A DNA stretch of 64,000 bases from Dirofilaria immitis (GCA_024305405.1 JAKNDB010000088.1:1258001-1322000), one strand, 5' to 3'. Shown: positions 12,001 through 28,858, numbered from the stretch's first letter. Numbers and translations are program-made. Notes: a model not told the origin generated them from the letters alone.

Positions 12001-12589
12001 TTAGTAATTTATTTACTTGGACGATGCACAAAAGTATCGGTTTTATTTTCTATATGAGATTGATTAATAAGCATTGAATTTTTGAGTATTCAAGTATTTA
12101 AGTCTACAATTACTAAGAAAAGAAAAAACAAAATGAAGTATTGAAATAAATAAATTCGAATAATTTAATTAAATAATACAATAATTATTTAATAATCGGT
12201 GATAAACTATATTTAAAATAAACTTAGATATTTATAAAAATTTTGAAGTTAATAAAAATTATGTAATTAAGCAAAAGTATTCCTAATTATTAAACAAAAT
12301 ATGCTTTCCTATCTTTTTGTAAAATTACAGCAACTTTTATCTTTTATCTGTATGAATATATTTCAAATTTGATATCACAATTAACATTATTTATCAATAC
12401 AAATATTAAAAGAAGAAATTATATGTTAAAATAATATTTGCTAAATATTATTTATATTAAATGTTATTCCTTTCATAATAAATTTTAATTCAAAAAATTT
12501 AATTAATGATAAAAAGAACAAATATATTTAATAATTTCTACTCAATTTCCAAGAAAATAACTATAGAAATCAATCAATATTATCAAATA

Positions 12590-12990
12590 TAAATTGCTTA
12601 TCCATTATTTATATAATAATATGAAATAAAATATTGAAAAATATTTTGTTATTGCTAGAAAAATAATATGAAATGCGATATTTACTAATGATAATGTTGA
12701 TATATGTTATCATTTGTTATCATTAATTCTATTATAATATGTTTATAAACAAGCGAAAAACTATTTGCATAATAATATAAAATAAACTATTAAGAAATAT
12801 CCAATATGAAATAGATTGATATGCGATATTTCTTAATGATAATGCTGATATATATTATCATTAATTCCATTGTAATATATTTATAAACAAGCAAAAAATT
12901 ATTTGCATAATAATATAAAATAAAGTATTGAGAAATAATTTGCAGCAATAAATTGATATACCATATTTAAATGATAATAATACTGATAAA
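12590..12990. repeat. About 145-160-bp tandem repeat, 2-3 copies
   Basis: Copies share GATATGCGATATTTCTTAAT, a TATTATCATTAATTCCATTG block and TTATAAACAAGCAAAAAATT. The third copy is partial. Confidence 0.8.
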
Positions 12991-14774
12991 TTTTTTCATT
13001 TTTATAAAAATTATCACTAATCTTTTTAGAGAAATTGGCAATATTTGATGACGAATAATGAAAAATGTTGAAAAAAGTTAACCAAAATATATGACATATA
13101 GAAAGGAATGAATCATATTGATAAGATAAAAAAAAGAAATAAATTAGAATTAAGTCGATGAAATGATTATTATTTGTTCAAAATAAAAATTTATACCGTA
13201 AAAATTATGATATTACAGTATATCGCAAAATAAGAATTTATACCGTAAAAATTATATTATTACAGTATGCAGGATAACATATTGATAACAATGACGTAAG
13301 TATGCAAACTATACTTTAATATGATTGTTAATTTTTTTTCTTCATCTTATTTTCATCTGATTTATATTAATTTTTGATTTTATAGTTTAAATCAATTTAC
13401 AATCTTACAATTTTAGTAAGTTAAATGAGCCTTAAGCTAATTTAAGCCATTTTTTTCATAAGTTAAATCAATTGATAAAAAGAAGAAAAAAAAATTAATA
13501 ATTTTAAATTTATGAATAATTTTTTTAAGACAAATTATGCGAATGCGAAAGTTTGTTTTAAAGAAATAAATCCTAAAATTTTTATAAAATAAAATTTTGT
13601 TGAATATAATATAAGCATATAATGTTATCATATCTATGATAATATTAGATCAAAAAAATATGATTGGATAATTGTAACGATCATTTGAAATTATTTTAAA
13701 AGTTTTCAATATTATCTCGTCATTTTTTCTTTATCTCTTATCTATTTGTAATAAAGGCGATAAATTTTTCGAACAAAAAAATTTAGGTAATTTTTAATGA
13801 AACGAAAACAAAATTATTACATAAGACAGGTACCGTATGAATAAAAATTCCATATCTATTACTGTATCAATAATTTTACTCTATTACTGTATTAAAAAAT
13901 AATTTTCAAATTTAAATTCAAAAAAATATATAAGAAAAAAGAAACCAAATGAACAACCATTATAAACGATTGCGAAAAAAAAAAGAAAAGAAAAGTAAAA
14001 GAGAAGTTTCTTCTAGCAAAAATTTATTATTTCGAAAATTTCTTCAAAAAATTGAAATGGATCAAAAAAAGAACCTAAAAAGCCTACAAATTGAAATAGG
14101 CCAAAATCAAAAATACATCCTATCCAATCTAACGTTTTCGAACGAAAGTGAATATGTCTTATTAATAATATATGGAGAAATTTTTCGTAAATTATGTCAA
14201 TAAATTATTTGGTGCAAATAATTTTTTTTTGGTTTTTTCTCGAAGCTTAAAATTTTTGTTCATACCGAAATCTTTCTCTTTTTTTTCGCTCTCTTTCTTT
14301 CCTCTTTCTTTCTCATCTTTTCTTCTCATTCCCTCTTTTCATTTCTCTCAATCTTGACTTTTTCAGTTTTCTTTTTTTTTTTTTAATAAATAAATTTGTT
14401 GAAGAAATCAAGAAATATAAAATCGTAATTTAATTAATTTTTTTGCAATTTTTAGAATTTAAAAATTAATATTATCATCCTAAACATATGAATATATTTC
14501 ATTCTTCAAGTTTATAATTTTATAGAAAAAAAACATTGAATAATTGAAATTTTAAATTTTAATTTGTGATACGATGGGTCATTTTGATAATTCTAACATT
14601 TTGATAATTCATTGAAATTTGTAGCATTTCTTTAACATTTCATTTTAAGATTTACTATGATCTCGAACAATTCGAGAATTCGTTTGTAATCGATATTTTT
14701 AAAAATAGAATTAACTAGTATAATTATAGAATGTTGAATAAATCTAATAAATTTTTATACTCTAAAATTATATG

Positions 14775-14855
14775 CAAATATTATTTGAGCTCTTGTATGA
14801 ATCAATAGCTCATAATTGTTTATTTGAGCTCTTGTGTGAATCAATAGCTCATAAA
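14775..14855. repeat. Short direct duplication
   Basis: TATTTGAGCTCTTGTATGAA followed by TCAATAGCTCATAA occurs twice in direct succession with two or three differences. Confidence 0.85.
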
Positions 14856-16593
14856 TGTTTCTCGAGAAAAAACCATAAAATAGTTTTTATAAAACTTTCT
14901 TACTATTCCATCTTACTGAATAGATGCCTAAATATTATTTGAAATGTTGAATTGATCAGGTAATAAATAAATAATGTTGGTGAAATCAACTTAGAGAGAG
15001 TAGTCTAAAGTAAACAAGCCTTAAAATAAACTTTGTTTATTAAAGCGCAAACGATTTAATTTTTTCCGTCTAAAAAAATTGAAACAAGAAACTGACTTAG
15101 GAAAATATAAGTTCGAAATCGTTAATGCCCATCATTATTAAAATTAATATTGGAAAATTGCTTAAACACTGCATTGAATTCTCGAGAATTGTTGGATAAA
15201 ATTCGAGAAAAAATTAAAGAATTTTTAGAATCATTCTAAAGTTAAATTCTATTATAATTATGAGCCTCAATTTTATTTCTTAGTACTATTATTGCTTAAA
15301 AGTGACTCTTAAAAATAATCGAATAAATTTGATAAAATAGTATTTGAATTTTTGAAATTCAATCATCCATTCATTTAGATGAATAAAATTCGATAAATTA
15401 TAATAATAAAATTTGTGTTATATTAAAAATTAAATTTTCCAGCTCATTCTCGAAATATTTGATTATCATTAATTCATCAGATTATATAAGCTTATCATAA
15501 CTTAAATAAGCAATTTATATCTATCTTAAAATAATCTCTGAGTAGATTTCATATTTTTAAGTGACAAAAAAATCAATCAATCTTGAAGGCATTGATTTGA
15601 ACTTACTTGAAAACTTTAAATTAAGCATTGTCGGGAGAGGAGTAAATTTTTCCTAATTATCAATATCAGTTAAAAATTTGCATTTTGATTAGTACGTTAT
15701 GATTTATTAAACATTTCTCTCAAATATGTTCCATTGATATTTACAAATTTATTGTGATAGCAAGTAATCATAGCCTTGTTGATACAAAAATTAACTTTGA
15801 CCTTTTATGACAAAGTGAACTCTGATTTTTAAAACTTCTTTTCCAGTCCAATCATTCATTCATTTTTTGACGAATGTAAAAATAGCTTATTACTGTATTA
15901 AAAAAGACGGGATGATATTTCTGAACAAATTGATTTGCTTATTGATTATTGATTAAATTTATATAGATCGATTTATTTTGATCTACTTAATTGCAATATC
16001 AAAGAATCAAAGTATGACCAATGCGTTGAATATTTCGACAGCTTTTAATGTTTCAATGTGATTATAATTTTAATTGATCGTTGTCTTATTTTTGATGATC
16101 GATTACTAACATTCGTATTTTTCAAAAATTTTCATTATGACATTTTCATAAATTAATTATTAGCATAAGTTTATTAGCAAATTTCGAATGAAATATTTTT
16201 AATTAAAATAACAATTTATCTATGCTATTTTATATTTTAAATTTAAAAATAAAAATTAATTTAAAATTTATTTAATTTTTTCATTTAAAATAATATTTTC
16301 TTTTAATTTAAAAAATGAAAAAAAAGAAGCAAAGAAAAAAAGCATAACAAAATAACAATGTAATCAGTCATTTTGTAAGAAAAAAAAAAGAAAATCATAA
16401 AACAAATAAAATAAGCATTAAAATGATAAATGATATGATTAGATTTTTTTGAATATTATTAACCACAATGCAGCAAAAATTCAACGATGTTAAAAGAAAA
16501 AAAAACTGTAATTATTCTTTTTTTTTTAACGGCAATCCTAATATTTGTTGGTGTAATGGCGAAAAAGAAGGATATTATTTATATCCAAATATA

Positions 16594-16807
<214 letters not shown>

Positions 16808-18004
16808 TATTATGATATGATGAAATTTATTTTATTCAATTAAATCTAATAATTTTTCCAATATTTATTTCGAAAATTTTTGTTAATAATTTTCCTAAAA
16901 ACAATTGTCGGAAAGCTTTTTCGTTTTTTTTTCACCATTTCACATTTTATTTATTTAGTTAATTTTATTTATTTATTTTTAGCACTTTTGTTTTGTTTAT
17001 TTTATAATTAATAAACGATTAAAATACAATAAACATTAATTTATATTATCAAATTTTTTATTTATAAATATTGTCCAAAATGTTGAATATAATTGATAAT
17101 TTTAAAAAATGATAAAAGCAAATTTGTTCAATATTTTCATTTCAAAAAAATAACTACAAATTTTCTCACAATCAAAATTTTGTCCTTGCTAAGGTTATCA
17201 TCTAATGGAATTGCTTTCGTTGTAATCTTTTATTATTTTTTTCTCTCCCCTCCCGTTCTTCTCTTCCTCATTTACCTGAATAATTTGTCCAACCTTTTTT
17301 TTTTAAAGTTTAATTAAAAAATTATTGTTGAAATTTTTGTGTTACAAAAATTCTAAGAATATAATATTAATTTACTGATAGTAAACATATATGAAATGAG
17401 AAAAAACAAACTGAAAACAATTAGAGAAGAAAAAGAAATAAATTTGAATGAAAATAATTATATTTTAATATTCGAAATTGAATTAAATTTAATTCAATTA
17501 AAGAATGGAAATTAATTACTAATAAATAAAAATTTCTTATGTATATTGCGTTAAAAATACGTATAACATTTTTACATATTTTTTATTTCATTTTTATTTT
17601 GTTTTGTACCAAAGCAATTTAAAAGTTTTTAATTTAATTTCAATTTTCATATCAAAACCTTTCGAACATTTTTATTACATCGTTTTATTGCCTAATATAT
17701 TTGCATACACATTCAATTTGCTATTCCCATTACACGGTAAACAGTATACTGTGAAAAAAATGAAGATGATGAGATGAAATTGATAAAAATAAATTAAAAA
17801 TGAAATTAAATTTGAATGGATTAATATCAAAATAACAAAAATGCTTTTTGCACTTTTTTCGTGTCGTAAATCAAATTTTTACACTCATAATGTTTGAAAA
17901 TTTAAAATTTTAATGACGAAAATTTTTTTATTAGAATGAAATGCAAAAATTAATGATATATTATTAAATAATTTCGATTATAACGTTTTGAGACTTAAAT
18001 GTTT

Positions 18005-18175
18005 CATATTGTAACCGGTGGATTACGCTATAAAATTTTGGCGGCATGTATTTCCCGCTAGTTTTAGTGAAAGATTTTTGGAGACATCGGAAAGTTTGGG
18101 GTTGATTATTCGCGGGTTGTTTGCGAGAATTGTCCTGGATTTCCTGATGAAAAATACGATGAAGCGATAGTCATC
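18005..18175. other. GC-richer island of unknown nature upstream of NF45
   Basis: A sharply less AT-rich patch in an AT-rich setting, with words such as GGCGGCATG, CCCGCTAG and GATTATTCGCGGG. It is open in one plus-strand frame for about 53 codons (containing F-W-R-H-V-F-P, without an upstream ATG) and also open for about 66 codons in one minus-strand frame. Neither frame was recognised. It may be an unannotated exon, a promoter element or a relic. It lies about 0.7-0.9 kb before the NF45 start codon. Confidence 0.35.
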
Positions 18176-18899
18176 TAGAAAGAATAAAAACTGCTATTTG
18201 GAAATCAAAGAACGGGAAAAATGTATTTGTTAATGAAGAGTTAGAGCATAGAAAAATTGAGAAAAATATGTTTGTCAATAAAAAGCCTAGAAATTGAGCG
18301 TATTTACAAAAGCATACCTATTAAATAGAAAATGAGAGAAGTAGGGAAAACATATGTGTTAATAGAGACAAGAGACTGAGAATGTTGAAAGAAGGCATAT
18401 TAATCGGATGTGATACGAGAAGTTGAGAAACAACATGATTTTTGATTACTGTTTATGATTGATCGATTAATTCTGGGTATATATTAAAAGTGTCGATTAA
18501 TCATAAATGTCAAGTAATTATAAACAATAGTCAAAAAGTTATGAAAATTTTTTTTCGAAAAGAGTGAGAGGAAAAAAAGAAAAAGTTAAACATGCTTTTG
18601 TAGTGAGTAATTTCTAAGATCTCCACTCCAATGTTTGATTAAATAATCGTGAAATATAGCGCATAGTTAAAATTATGGAAAGAGAAAGTTTTTTATTCAA
18701 TTATCAAATATTCCCTAACATTTTATTAATACGTTTCATATAGAATGACCTTTCATACCAGTTAATATTTGAAGTGCTTTTGTTATTATTAATTTATAAC
18801 TTAATGGTTCTCTGTCATATATATTTGGTTCGTTAATATTAATATTGATGCGTTATTCTACAATATGGGATTTTGTGGTATTTTTAGATTACTGTGATT
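18176..18899. other. Upstream region of the NF45 gene
   Basis: Moderately AT-rich sequence without recognised exon. It presumably contains the promoter and 5' UTR of the NF45 homologue, but no defined element could be seen. An AG at 18885-18886 (ATTTTTAG) lies just before the start codon at 18900 and could be a splice or trans-splice acceptor. Confidence 0.45.
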
Positions 18900-21791
<2,892 letters not shown>

Positions 21792-22203
21792 TCTGAAAAT
21801 GGTTTAATTATACTTTGTGTTCTCTCTTCAGATACTTTGCATAATGTATGTACAGTTTCTGGAGAATACAATCTTTGTCAAGTTGCTATTTTCTTTGGTT
21901 ATTTTTTATCTGACAAAAAAATTAATAATTTTTGAGTTCACAACTTTTTAGCCGCATTAGTGAATTTGATGTTTACTGTTATTTTGAAGCAAAAATTTCT
22001 TTGCAAAATTCTTGATTTGAATTCAGTTTTGCTGGCTCTTTAAAGCAATTTTGAATCTGTTTTAATTTAATGCGGGCTTTGTTTTATTATTATTCAACTC
22101 TGAATATATAAGAATTGTCATTTTTGTATTTTGTGCTATTGTTTTTTATCGTATTATTATCCATTCGTTTTTCCCTAAAATGTTGATATTTTGTAATATA
22201 ATT

Positions 22204-22209
22204 AATAAA
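22204..22209 (+). terminator. Candidate polyadenylation signal of NF45
   Basis: AATAAA about 410 bp after the NF45 stop codon, in a T-rich 3' region. It is the best hexamer downstream of the gene and before Nuf2. Confidence 0.45.
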
Positions 22210-22544
22210 ACAATCAAGTATATGCTTTCTTTGTCTTTTCAAAGTTCATCAATTATATTCTTTTTAATATTACTTTGGCATTTCATGTCTCTTTTGTTTA
22301 TTATTTAGTTATTTAAGAATGATTTTAAGATACATTTACTTGAAGTGATTTAATGGCTGCGCTAGTAATTCACCTAATAATAGGATTGTCTTTTGAATCA
22401 ATTAATCTTTCTTGTCGCCGTTTTCTATCTCGGACTTGGGCTGTTTAATGCTTCAAAATCTCGTATTTGAGTATATGAGTTAAATTTTTTGTAGTTGATG
22501 AGTTTTTCATTAGGAGGATTAGATATACATGCAATTCGGATTAC

Positions 22545-22695
22545 AATATTGAAGTGTGGGAAACCCTGGAAGACTTCCTGAATTGCTAGCTTTCGGAGTC
22601 TCGCGCCTCTTTCTCACCTACCAGGGCATGTATACTCCTTCGGAAATCGGACAATCTTTAATTCGAGTTTTGCTAAATATCGTATGCAGTGGGTA
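22545..22695 (+). other. GC-richer structured patch between NF45 and Nuf2
   Basis: Contains CCCTGG at about 22563 and CCAGGG at about 22620 (inverted), an internal GGAAGACTTCC palindrome, and CGGAGT facing ACTCCTTCGG. A plus-strand frame of about 46 codons (with L-T-Y-Q-G-M-Y-T-P-S-E-I-G) is open across it and ends beside a possible donor at GTGG|GTAGT. It could be a structured ncRNA, an alternative 5' exon or a small gene. No family was recognised. Confidence 0.35.
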
Positions 22696-22851
22696 GTATT
22701 TTCTTTCATGATTACAGTAATATCTTTTATATTACTAATGGAAAATTATTAATTCCTTTATTGTTTGTCTAAAGAGTCTCCGATAATTACGAGAAGAAGT
22801 TTAATTTATTTAATAAATATCATTTGCTATAATTATGGATTTAATGAATTC

Positions 22852-22861
22852 AATTTTTCAG
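22852..22861 (+). promoter_or_regulatory. Splice or spliced-leader acceptor at the Nuf2 start
   Basis: CAATTTTTCAG ends at 22861, seven bases before the chosen ATG at 22868. This matches the nematode acceptor consensus TTTTCAG. It favours the second ATG over the in-frame one at 22835, which lies before the acceptor. Confidence 0.6.
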
Positions 22862-22867
22862 AACATT

Positions 22868-25800
22868 ATGTCGCAACGTCGTATGTCATCGTTAGCTGGT
22901 CCTTTCGAATTAATGTTGCCAAAAGTTCTTGATGTAAATACAATAACTGAAACGCTAAATCGAATGTTTCCTTCACTTCGGCTAAACCCTGTTCATATCC
23001 AAAAACCGACAGTAAGCATTTTTAAGTCTGCAGCAACAAGAAGCATACTGACCTTAATCAATTGAGAATACGAAAGTTGTGTCATTTGTGTTCGTCAGAT
23101 CGTTCAAAGCAATACATTTCATATTGATGTAGCTTTCATATCAGATATGGCGATCTAACTTATTCTTCTGTATGTTTTCATAATAGGGAAGATTGTCTAT
23201 CTTAACAGCAAAATTTTTTCGATTTTCTTAATTTATATTAAATTTATTCGATCTGCTTCCGAGAATCTAGCAGTATACTGTTCCAACTAATTAAGAAAAA
23301 TTGAAGAGAAAAAAGAAAATTTAGGAAATGAAGAAGAAAATTACTTTCTGTACCATCATCTGATTTTTTTAGTAAGATTTTGAATTCTCAATTTCAGATA
23401 AGAAATAATACTGTGGTCAGTGTAAGTAATGCTCTTTTCCTTCACCATTTTTCCAGTTTTTTGTTTGATGTAGACTGTGATTTGAACATTTCTGTTGTTT
23501 TTCTTATGTTTTTAAAACATGTTATAAGCTTGTATGATTCTTTTTGAATATTATGCATGTAGTGATTCTTTTAAAACAACTAATTAAATCGAACTCGTCA
23601 TTTTATTCATTTAACATTTCAGGATTGAAATCAATTTCATTTGCTCCTCCAGATTTCAGGCTAAAATCAAGTTAAGAAAGATCCTGAAATCAGCAGAAAG
23701 TTAAGAAACTTGCATTATAAAAAGTACGTGGTTTCAGGCTGAACTAATGTGTAATATATACCAGTATATTACCCAATACATCATGGATATTCCGGATGCT
23801 ATATTTACGACACCACCGTTTGCATTTAACAATGACATGGATTTATTCATTCAGGCATATCCGAAATTGGTCATCTTTCAAGCGCTGTAAGTCATCGAAG
23901 ACTTATTTCGTTTATAACGATATTGTCAACTATTATTTTGCAAAAAATGATAAAGCTCACTAGACCTTATTTTCTCATTTCGTCATATATTAAGGAAATG
24001 GGATTTATGAAATCTGTCATACCAAACGAAAATTTAAATGTAAAATATCGGCAAAAATTATTGCAATGGCTATGATTGAAAATTTTGCACCTGTATGAAT
24101 GGTTGCGTGCGAAATGAATTTCTCTCATTGCAGTTTTTGTGAAATGCCTTTTACTCTGAATTTTTATAAAATTTTCAACGCAAGAACTACTTGCTTGCTT
24201 ACAAAATTCTTTGCATTTGAAAAGCTACCCAATTTTTTATTCTTTCATGAATATTTCAGGTCTGCTATTGTGGAAGATATTTCATCGAATGAGATCCAAT
24301 TCAGCTGTCTCGATTTAGTCGCGCCAGCACCAGGACGAACACGAATTCTTCTTTCAACTCTAATCAATTTCATCGAATTCTCAGCAAATGCCATTGCGGT
24401 TAGTACTGAATTAGCTCATTCATATTATTGTCATGGAAAAGCAGCCACAATAATTAATTATCGTAAATTTCATTTTTGCAGATTGGCTTTCTCAATTTTC
24501 ATGAATATTGCGGATTTTTTTATATTTTTCAACGAATTTTTCTTCATTTCCTATTCATAACAAACTATCTAAGAAATAACTCGTTTTTTATTCTATAAAG
24601 TTATGTTAATAAAATATGTTGACAAGCATTTGCTGTTTCTGCTAATAGAATAACAGCTTTTTTCATTTTTGTTTGATAGTTAATAACTTGGCAGAATGGA
24701 ATACTTTGTTCAACTTTCGTTGATCTTTAGACTGGACTTTCTTGATTCTTTCTTTTTTATTTATCTTGAAAACAAAAGCAGTATTAATATGACCTATCGA
24801 AATTATTCATAATTTAATCGCTATTCCTTTTGAAACTATCGGTTTAAGTTATTCAATGTCGTTTTCAATTTCAGAAAGCGAACGATATATTTAGCAGTGT
24901 TGATAGCCGTAAGAGTGACCTGGAATCCAAAAGACTTAATGTTATTGATCTCAGTAATGAAGTACAACGTTTGCATAATGAAATAAACAATCGAAAACAT
25001 TTGGAAAATGAGGTGATTGAATTATCAGTTATACAAAAAATAGTCTTTTACCACTTATTTTGATTTATTATCCTATTTTATATGAACACAAATATCAACA
25101 TGTTGTAGTGTAATGCGAAAATGATAACATCGAATCATAATCTGCAAGATGATATTTCTCTTATCGGAATATTGATGAATCAGATCTTTTTAGTACCGCG
25201 AAAAAATGGAAATCCTAGAACGTAGTATAAAAGAAACATATGTTCAAACCGAAGCAATCCAAATGGAGTTGAAAACAATTTATGAAACTAATATTGAAAA
25301 GGAAAAGGAATTGGTACTTTTTTTATTTTTATTTTAAAAAGTGGAAAATGATATTAATAATGTTTTTATATTTTCGATTTTGTTGATTTGGATTATACTC
25401 TTTTTCCTTGTAAAAAATCAATTTTTTTTGATAAAAATTTGGATATTTTATATATTTACAAATAATTTACAGGGTGAAACACAAAGTGAAGGTAAACGCC
25501 TAACATTTCAAATTGATGTTATTGATCGTGATATCGTCAATTCACCTGATCGTCTGAACGCTGATTTAAATGAATTAACGAAATATTTGGAAAATATCCA
25601 AAAGGAAATTTCCTTAGAAAAGTACAAGCATTTTGCTTTTACAAACTTAATAGTACCATTTATGTTACATCTTTATCTGGAAAATTCTGAAAAAATTTTG
25701 TTCATTTAGAAAATTTTTGCAATTTTATTTTCTCGCGGGTTTTGAAACTTTCTTTAAAATTTTTGAGCTGGTAGCCCTGATAAAAACCATAAATTTTGTA

Positions 25801-27976
25801 TGTGAACCAAGCTAAGTGATCGTATTAGAAACGAATCGTAGACTACAAATAGGTGATCTCATCAATTCTGATTAATTTTTTCGGGCTGACAATACATTTT
25901 GACACATATTTTTAGTATCATCCACCCCAGAAGATATTTGCAACGAAGCACTGCTGCTGAAGTATTATATTTATCCGGTGTTTTATAATTTCAGTCGTAA
26001 GAAATGGGAATACAAGGAGAAGCAAAAGACTAGAATGATGATTGCTCGATCTATGGAACATCTTACGGAGGTTTTGAATAAATTGCGTGAACGTCAGGTT
26101 TGGAGTATTATTTTTCTGTCCAAATATTTTGTATATTACTTTGTTTCTCGAAAAAAATAAAGTGATTATTTTATATCCGAAAATTAGGCTTAATTGCTAT
26201 GTCTTTTCAGTTTGCTTTAGAATTTTTAAATTTTGGGAGTTATATTTTTTATTATACATACGAAGACTAGTATCGTGTCATTTCAAGATTTTTCAAATTT
26301 TTTGTTACATGTCTTTTATTTTTTTGTTTCATAAAAATTAAGTAGAAATTTGATTCACTGCTTAAAATTTTGATTTAAAATTGACTTTTTCAAGGGTGAT
26401 TTTATATGAAAGCTTTTCTTTTCAAAAACTGATTGTAAATTCGTTTTGCACTTATAGAAGGAAGGAACAGTAATTGAAGAGACGTTATCCCATGCGAAGG
26501 AGCGGCATAATGAAGCGAAAGAAAGTTATATGAATATCGAAGAGAAATTAACAAAGGAAAAAACAAATTGCATACGATGGAAAAAGAATTCGAAAAGGAA
26601 GAATCACTTCATGCCAAATCACTGAAAGATATTAAGGAACATTTGGCAACTTTGAATGAGTTCGTTCTTATTTTTGTTATTATTTTTAATTTTGTTCTTT
26701 TAATTATCTATAAGATCCTTTGCTTCGCAGTTCGCATTTGACACATCTATTGAAGCTGTACGTGAATTCAAGAAATTAGTTTTATCTACAACATGCGTAC
26801 ACATACACTTTTCTGATAAATATAATTTATTGATAAATTCATTTGCTTCAAACATCCATAGTTTTAAATCATTTGTTTTTTGATTTGTTGATTTTTAATT
26901 ACGATTTTGCTTAATTCTTATCTTATCTGAAATGGTTCACTTGTGTAATTTGCTCATAGTTGTTTATCATCTAATTGGTTCGTCTTATTTTTTGAGCAGC
27001 TTTTCAATTAATTTTAACTTCTTTGATTTATTTATCATTTAGTTTGTACTACTTTAAGTCTTTAAATCTCATTTTTCCAGTTTCTATTACCAGTTTAATA
27101 GCGGATAGATTAGATAAAAATTATTTTTATGCTTAATATTTATGAATTGTTATCAGATTATCAGATGCGCTGCGGTCTTTGGCATGCAACACTAGAGGAT
27201 GCATTTTAATGCATGCTTACTTTGTATTTATTCATAATTAAATTTCTTCAATTATTCTGCTCTTTCGCAGAATATATTTTGTTTGGATTCATTAAAATAA
27301 AGTGGAATTTAATATCATGGAACGTTTTATCGATAAAATTCTAATTTATAAATAAATGTATATTTTCTTTGAAATTGAAAGTATTATCTCTTGCTAAATC
27401 TAAAATGGATTTTCTTTGAACTTTGTCAAATTGCATATTTTTATATAATTTTTACATGTGATATTTCCAGACAAGTGAAGAACATTCGCCGGCGAATGCA
27501 AGATTTCGATAAAGAGAATGTAGAAGTGCAACGAGAAATCGGCAAAACAAAGAATGAAATTGCAACATTAAACAGAGCAACGAATTCAGACATCAGAAAT
27601 TTGGCTATTCGTCTTGATGAAGCCCTTAATAAAGTTCATTTTGGAACACTTCCATATATTCATATATCTTATTATCATTCTTTTTGAAGATAATAGAATG
27701 AAAAATAAATAGCGGCTTTTCTGCTATTTATGATTTTTATACTATTAAATAGGGAATATTGCTAATTTTATTTTATTATAGTATTTGGAAGCTGAGAAGC
27801 TCTACGACGAAGATTATAACAGAATGGATAATCTAATGAATTGCTTGGCCACTGTGCTAAATACCTCTGATGATGATATCTCTCTCGATACATCACTATC
27901 AAGCAGCGTATTAAGTGAACGAAATGTAAGTTCGAAAGAAAGAAAGTCAGATGAAGACAACTTTTCAGTGTATTGA
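22868..27976 (+). CDS. Nuf2 / HIM-10, outer-kinetochore Ndc80-complex subunit, 10 exons, one-base frame break in exon 8
   Basis: Nuf2 pairs with Ndc80 in the four-subunit complex that couples kinetochores to spindle microtubules. Exons: 22868-23011, 23738-23886, 24260-24398, 24875-25012, 25194-25313, 25473-25621, 25995-26097, 26458-26659, 27471-27633, 27782-27976. The first three exons encode the CH-like head (about residues 1-145), including R-T-R-I-L-L-S-T-L-I-N-F-I-E-F, which aligns with the conserved end of the Nuf2 head. The rest is heptad-rich coiled coil with D-I-V-N-S-P-D-R-L, the Nuf2 signature known as K-I-V-D-S-P-E-K-L in the human protein. A Ser/Asp-rich C-terminal tail ends in N-F-S-V-Y. 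Total is about 500 residues, similar to other Nuf2 proteins. In exon 8 the frame breaks at the run of six A at 26558-26563; one more A restores an uninterrupted coiled coil (K-N-K-L-H-T-M-E-K-E-F-E-K-E-E) and makes all phases agree. A very small extra exon in the 811-bp intron before exon 9 cannot be excluded. Confidence 0.93.
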
Positions 27977-28040
27977 ATTTTATACGCATTTGAATTTTTC
28001 CTCTTTAGATTTAATCTGTTATTCATATTAAAATAATTGG

Positions 28041-28046
28041 AATAAA
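28041..28046 (+). terminator. Candidate polyadenylation signal of Nuf2
   Basis: AATAAA 65 bp after the Nuf2 stop codon, a normal spacing for a short nematode 3' UTR. Confidence 0.55.
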
Positions 28047-28594
28047 ATAGCAGTAAGAGGCATCAAAATTAAACGGAACTGTATAAAAAATTAGCGAGAA
28101 ATTTACTCTTCACTGTTTAGTCGCTAAGTTTTAGAAACTTTTAACTTTAAAGGATCTCACCTCTAAACTGCCTGAGGACTTAATTAATTTTTCGATATAT
28201 CATTGTAAATGATTGATATTTGTTAGTATAGGTTTTGTTTACCTTTTTTTTGAAAATGAGAGTGATTAAAGGTTGATGGAAGTAGGAAGAGAAAGGAAAT
28301 GAAGCCAAGTAGGAATCGAAAAATTAATGTTTGCCCTTTTTGACTTTAAATTTTATTTCTTGTTATCATTATGATTTTTGATTTTTTATAGTTCTTTTAT
28401 TTATATTCATTCCAGCTATGTGCATTATCTTGTTGGCAATGAAATTTCGAGGTCTGATTTATAATCCTATATATATATTTGTTAACTAATTGTGAGAAGA
28501 TTTCGTATTATTTTTTTTTTTCAGAATTTTTGAAGATCGTTCTTGAACAGTGTGATTACTTTGTTGTTTATCAAAAATATTAGTATTCAGGAAA

Positions 28595-28858
28595 GGTTAT
28601 CACAATGAAAAATATCTTTTTAAATTAATATCATAGTGGAAAATATTTTTATTATCTTAAAAAAATACCTTTTAAAGTTAATATCATAAATGCAAAAAAT
28701 ATAATATGGAAAACAATTTTAGAGTTAATATTGCATTAAAAATATCTCTTAAAGCTGTGATGGCAATCGAAAATATTTTTAAATTTAATATCTTTATAGA
28801 AGGTGTCTGCTAAAGTAAATATAGCAGTGGAAAACATTTTTAATGTTAATGCGTTTTC
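28595..28858. repeat. Degenerate about 50-bp tandem repeat
   Basis: Four to five diverged units of the type GGAAAATATTTTTAAA..TTAATATC, recognisable by repeated GTGGAAAA and GTTAATAT words. Confidence 0.6.

Larger units (their letters stand above)
21792..22867 (+). other. Interval between NF45 and Nuf2
   Basis: The 3' part of this 1.1-kb interval holds a GC-richer, structured patch (22545-22695, listed separately). The 5' part contains an AATAAA at 22204. Both flanking genes point the same way, so this may be an intercistronic region of a nematode operon or simply terminator plus promoter. Confidence 0.5.

Noticed and set aside
13949..14203. 84-codon plus-strand frame with ATG
   Set aside because: First half is A-run lysine; no neighbours, splice evidence or similarity. 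Kept only as a mention.
27768..28026. Minus-strand frames opposite the last Nuf2 exon
   Set aside because: Shadows of the coding strand; the plus strand fits the Nuf2 exon structure.
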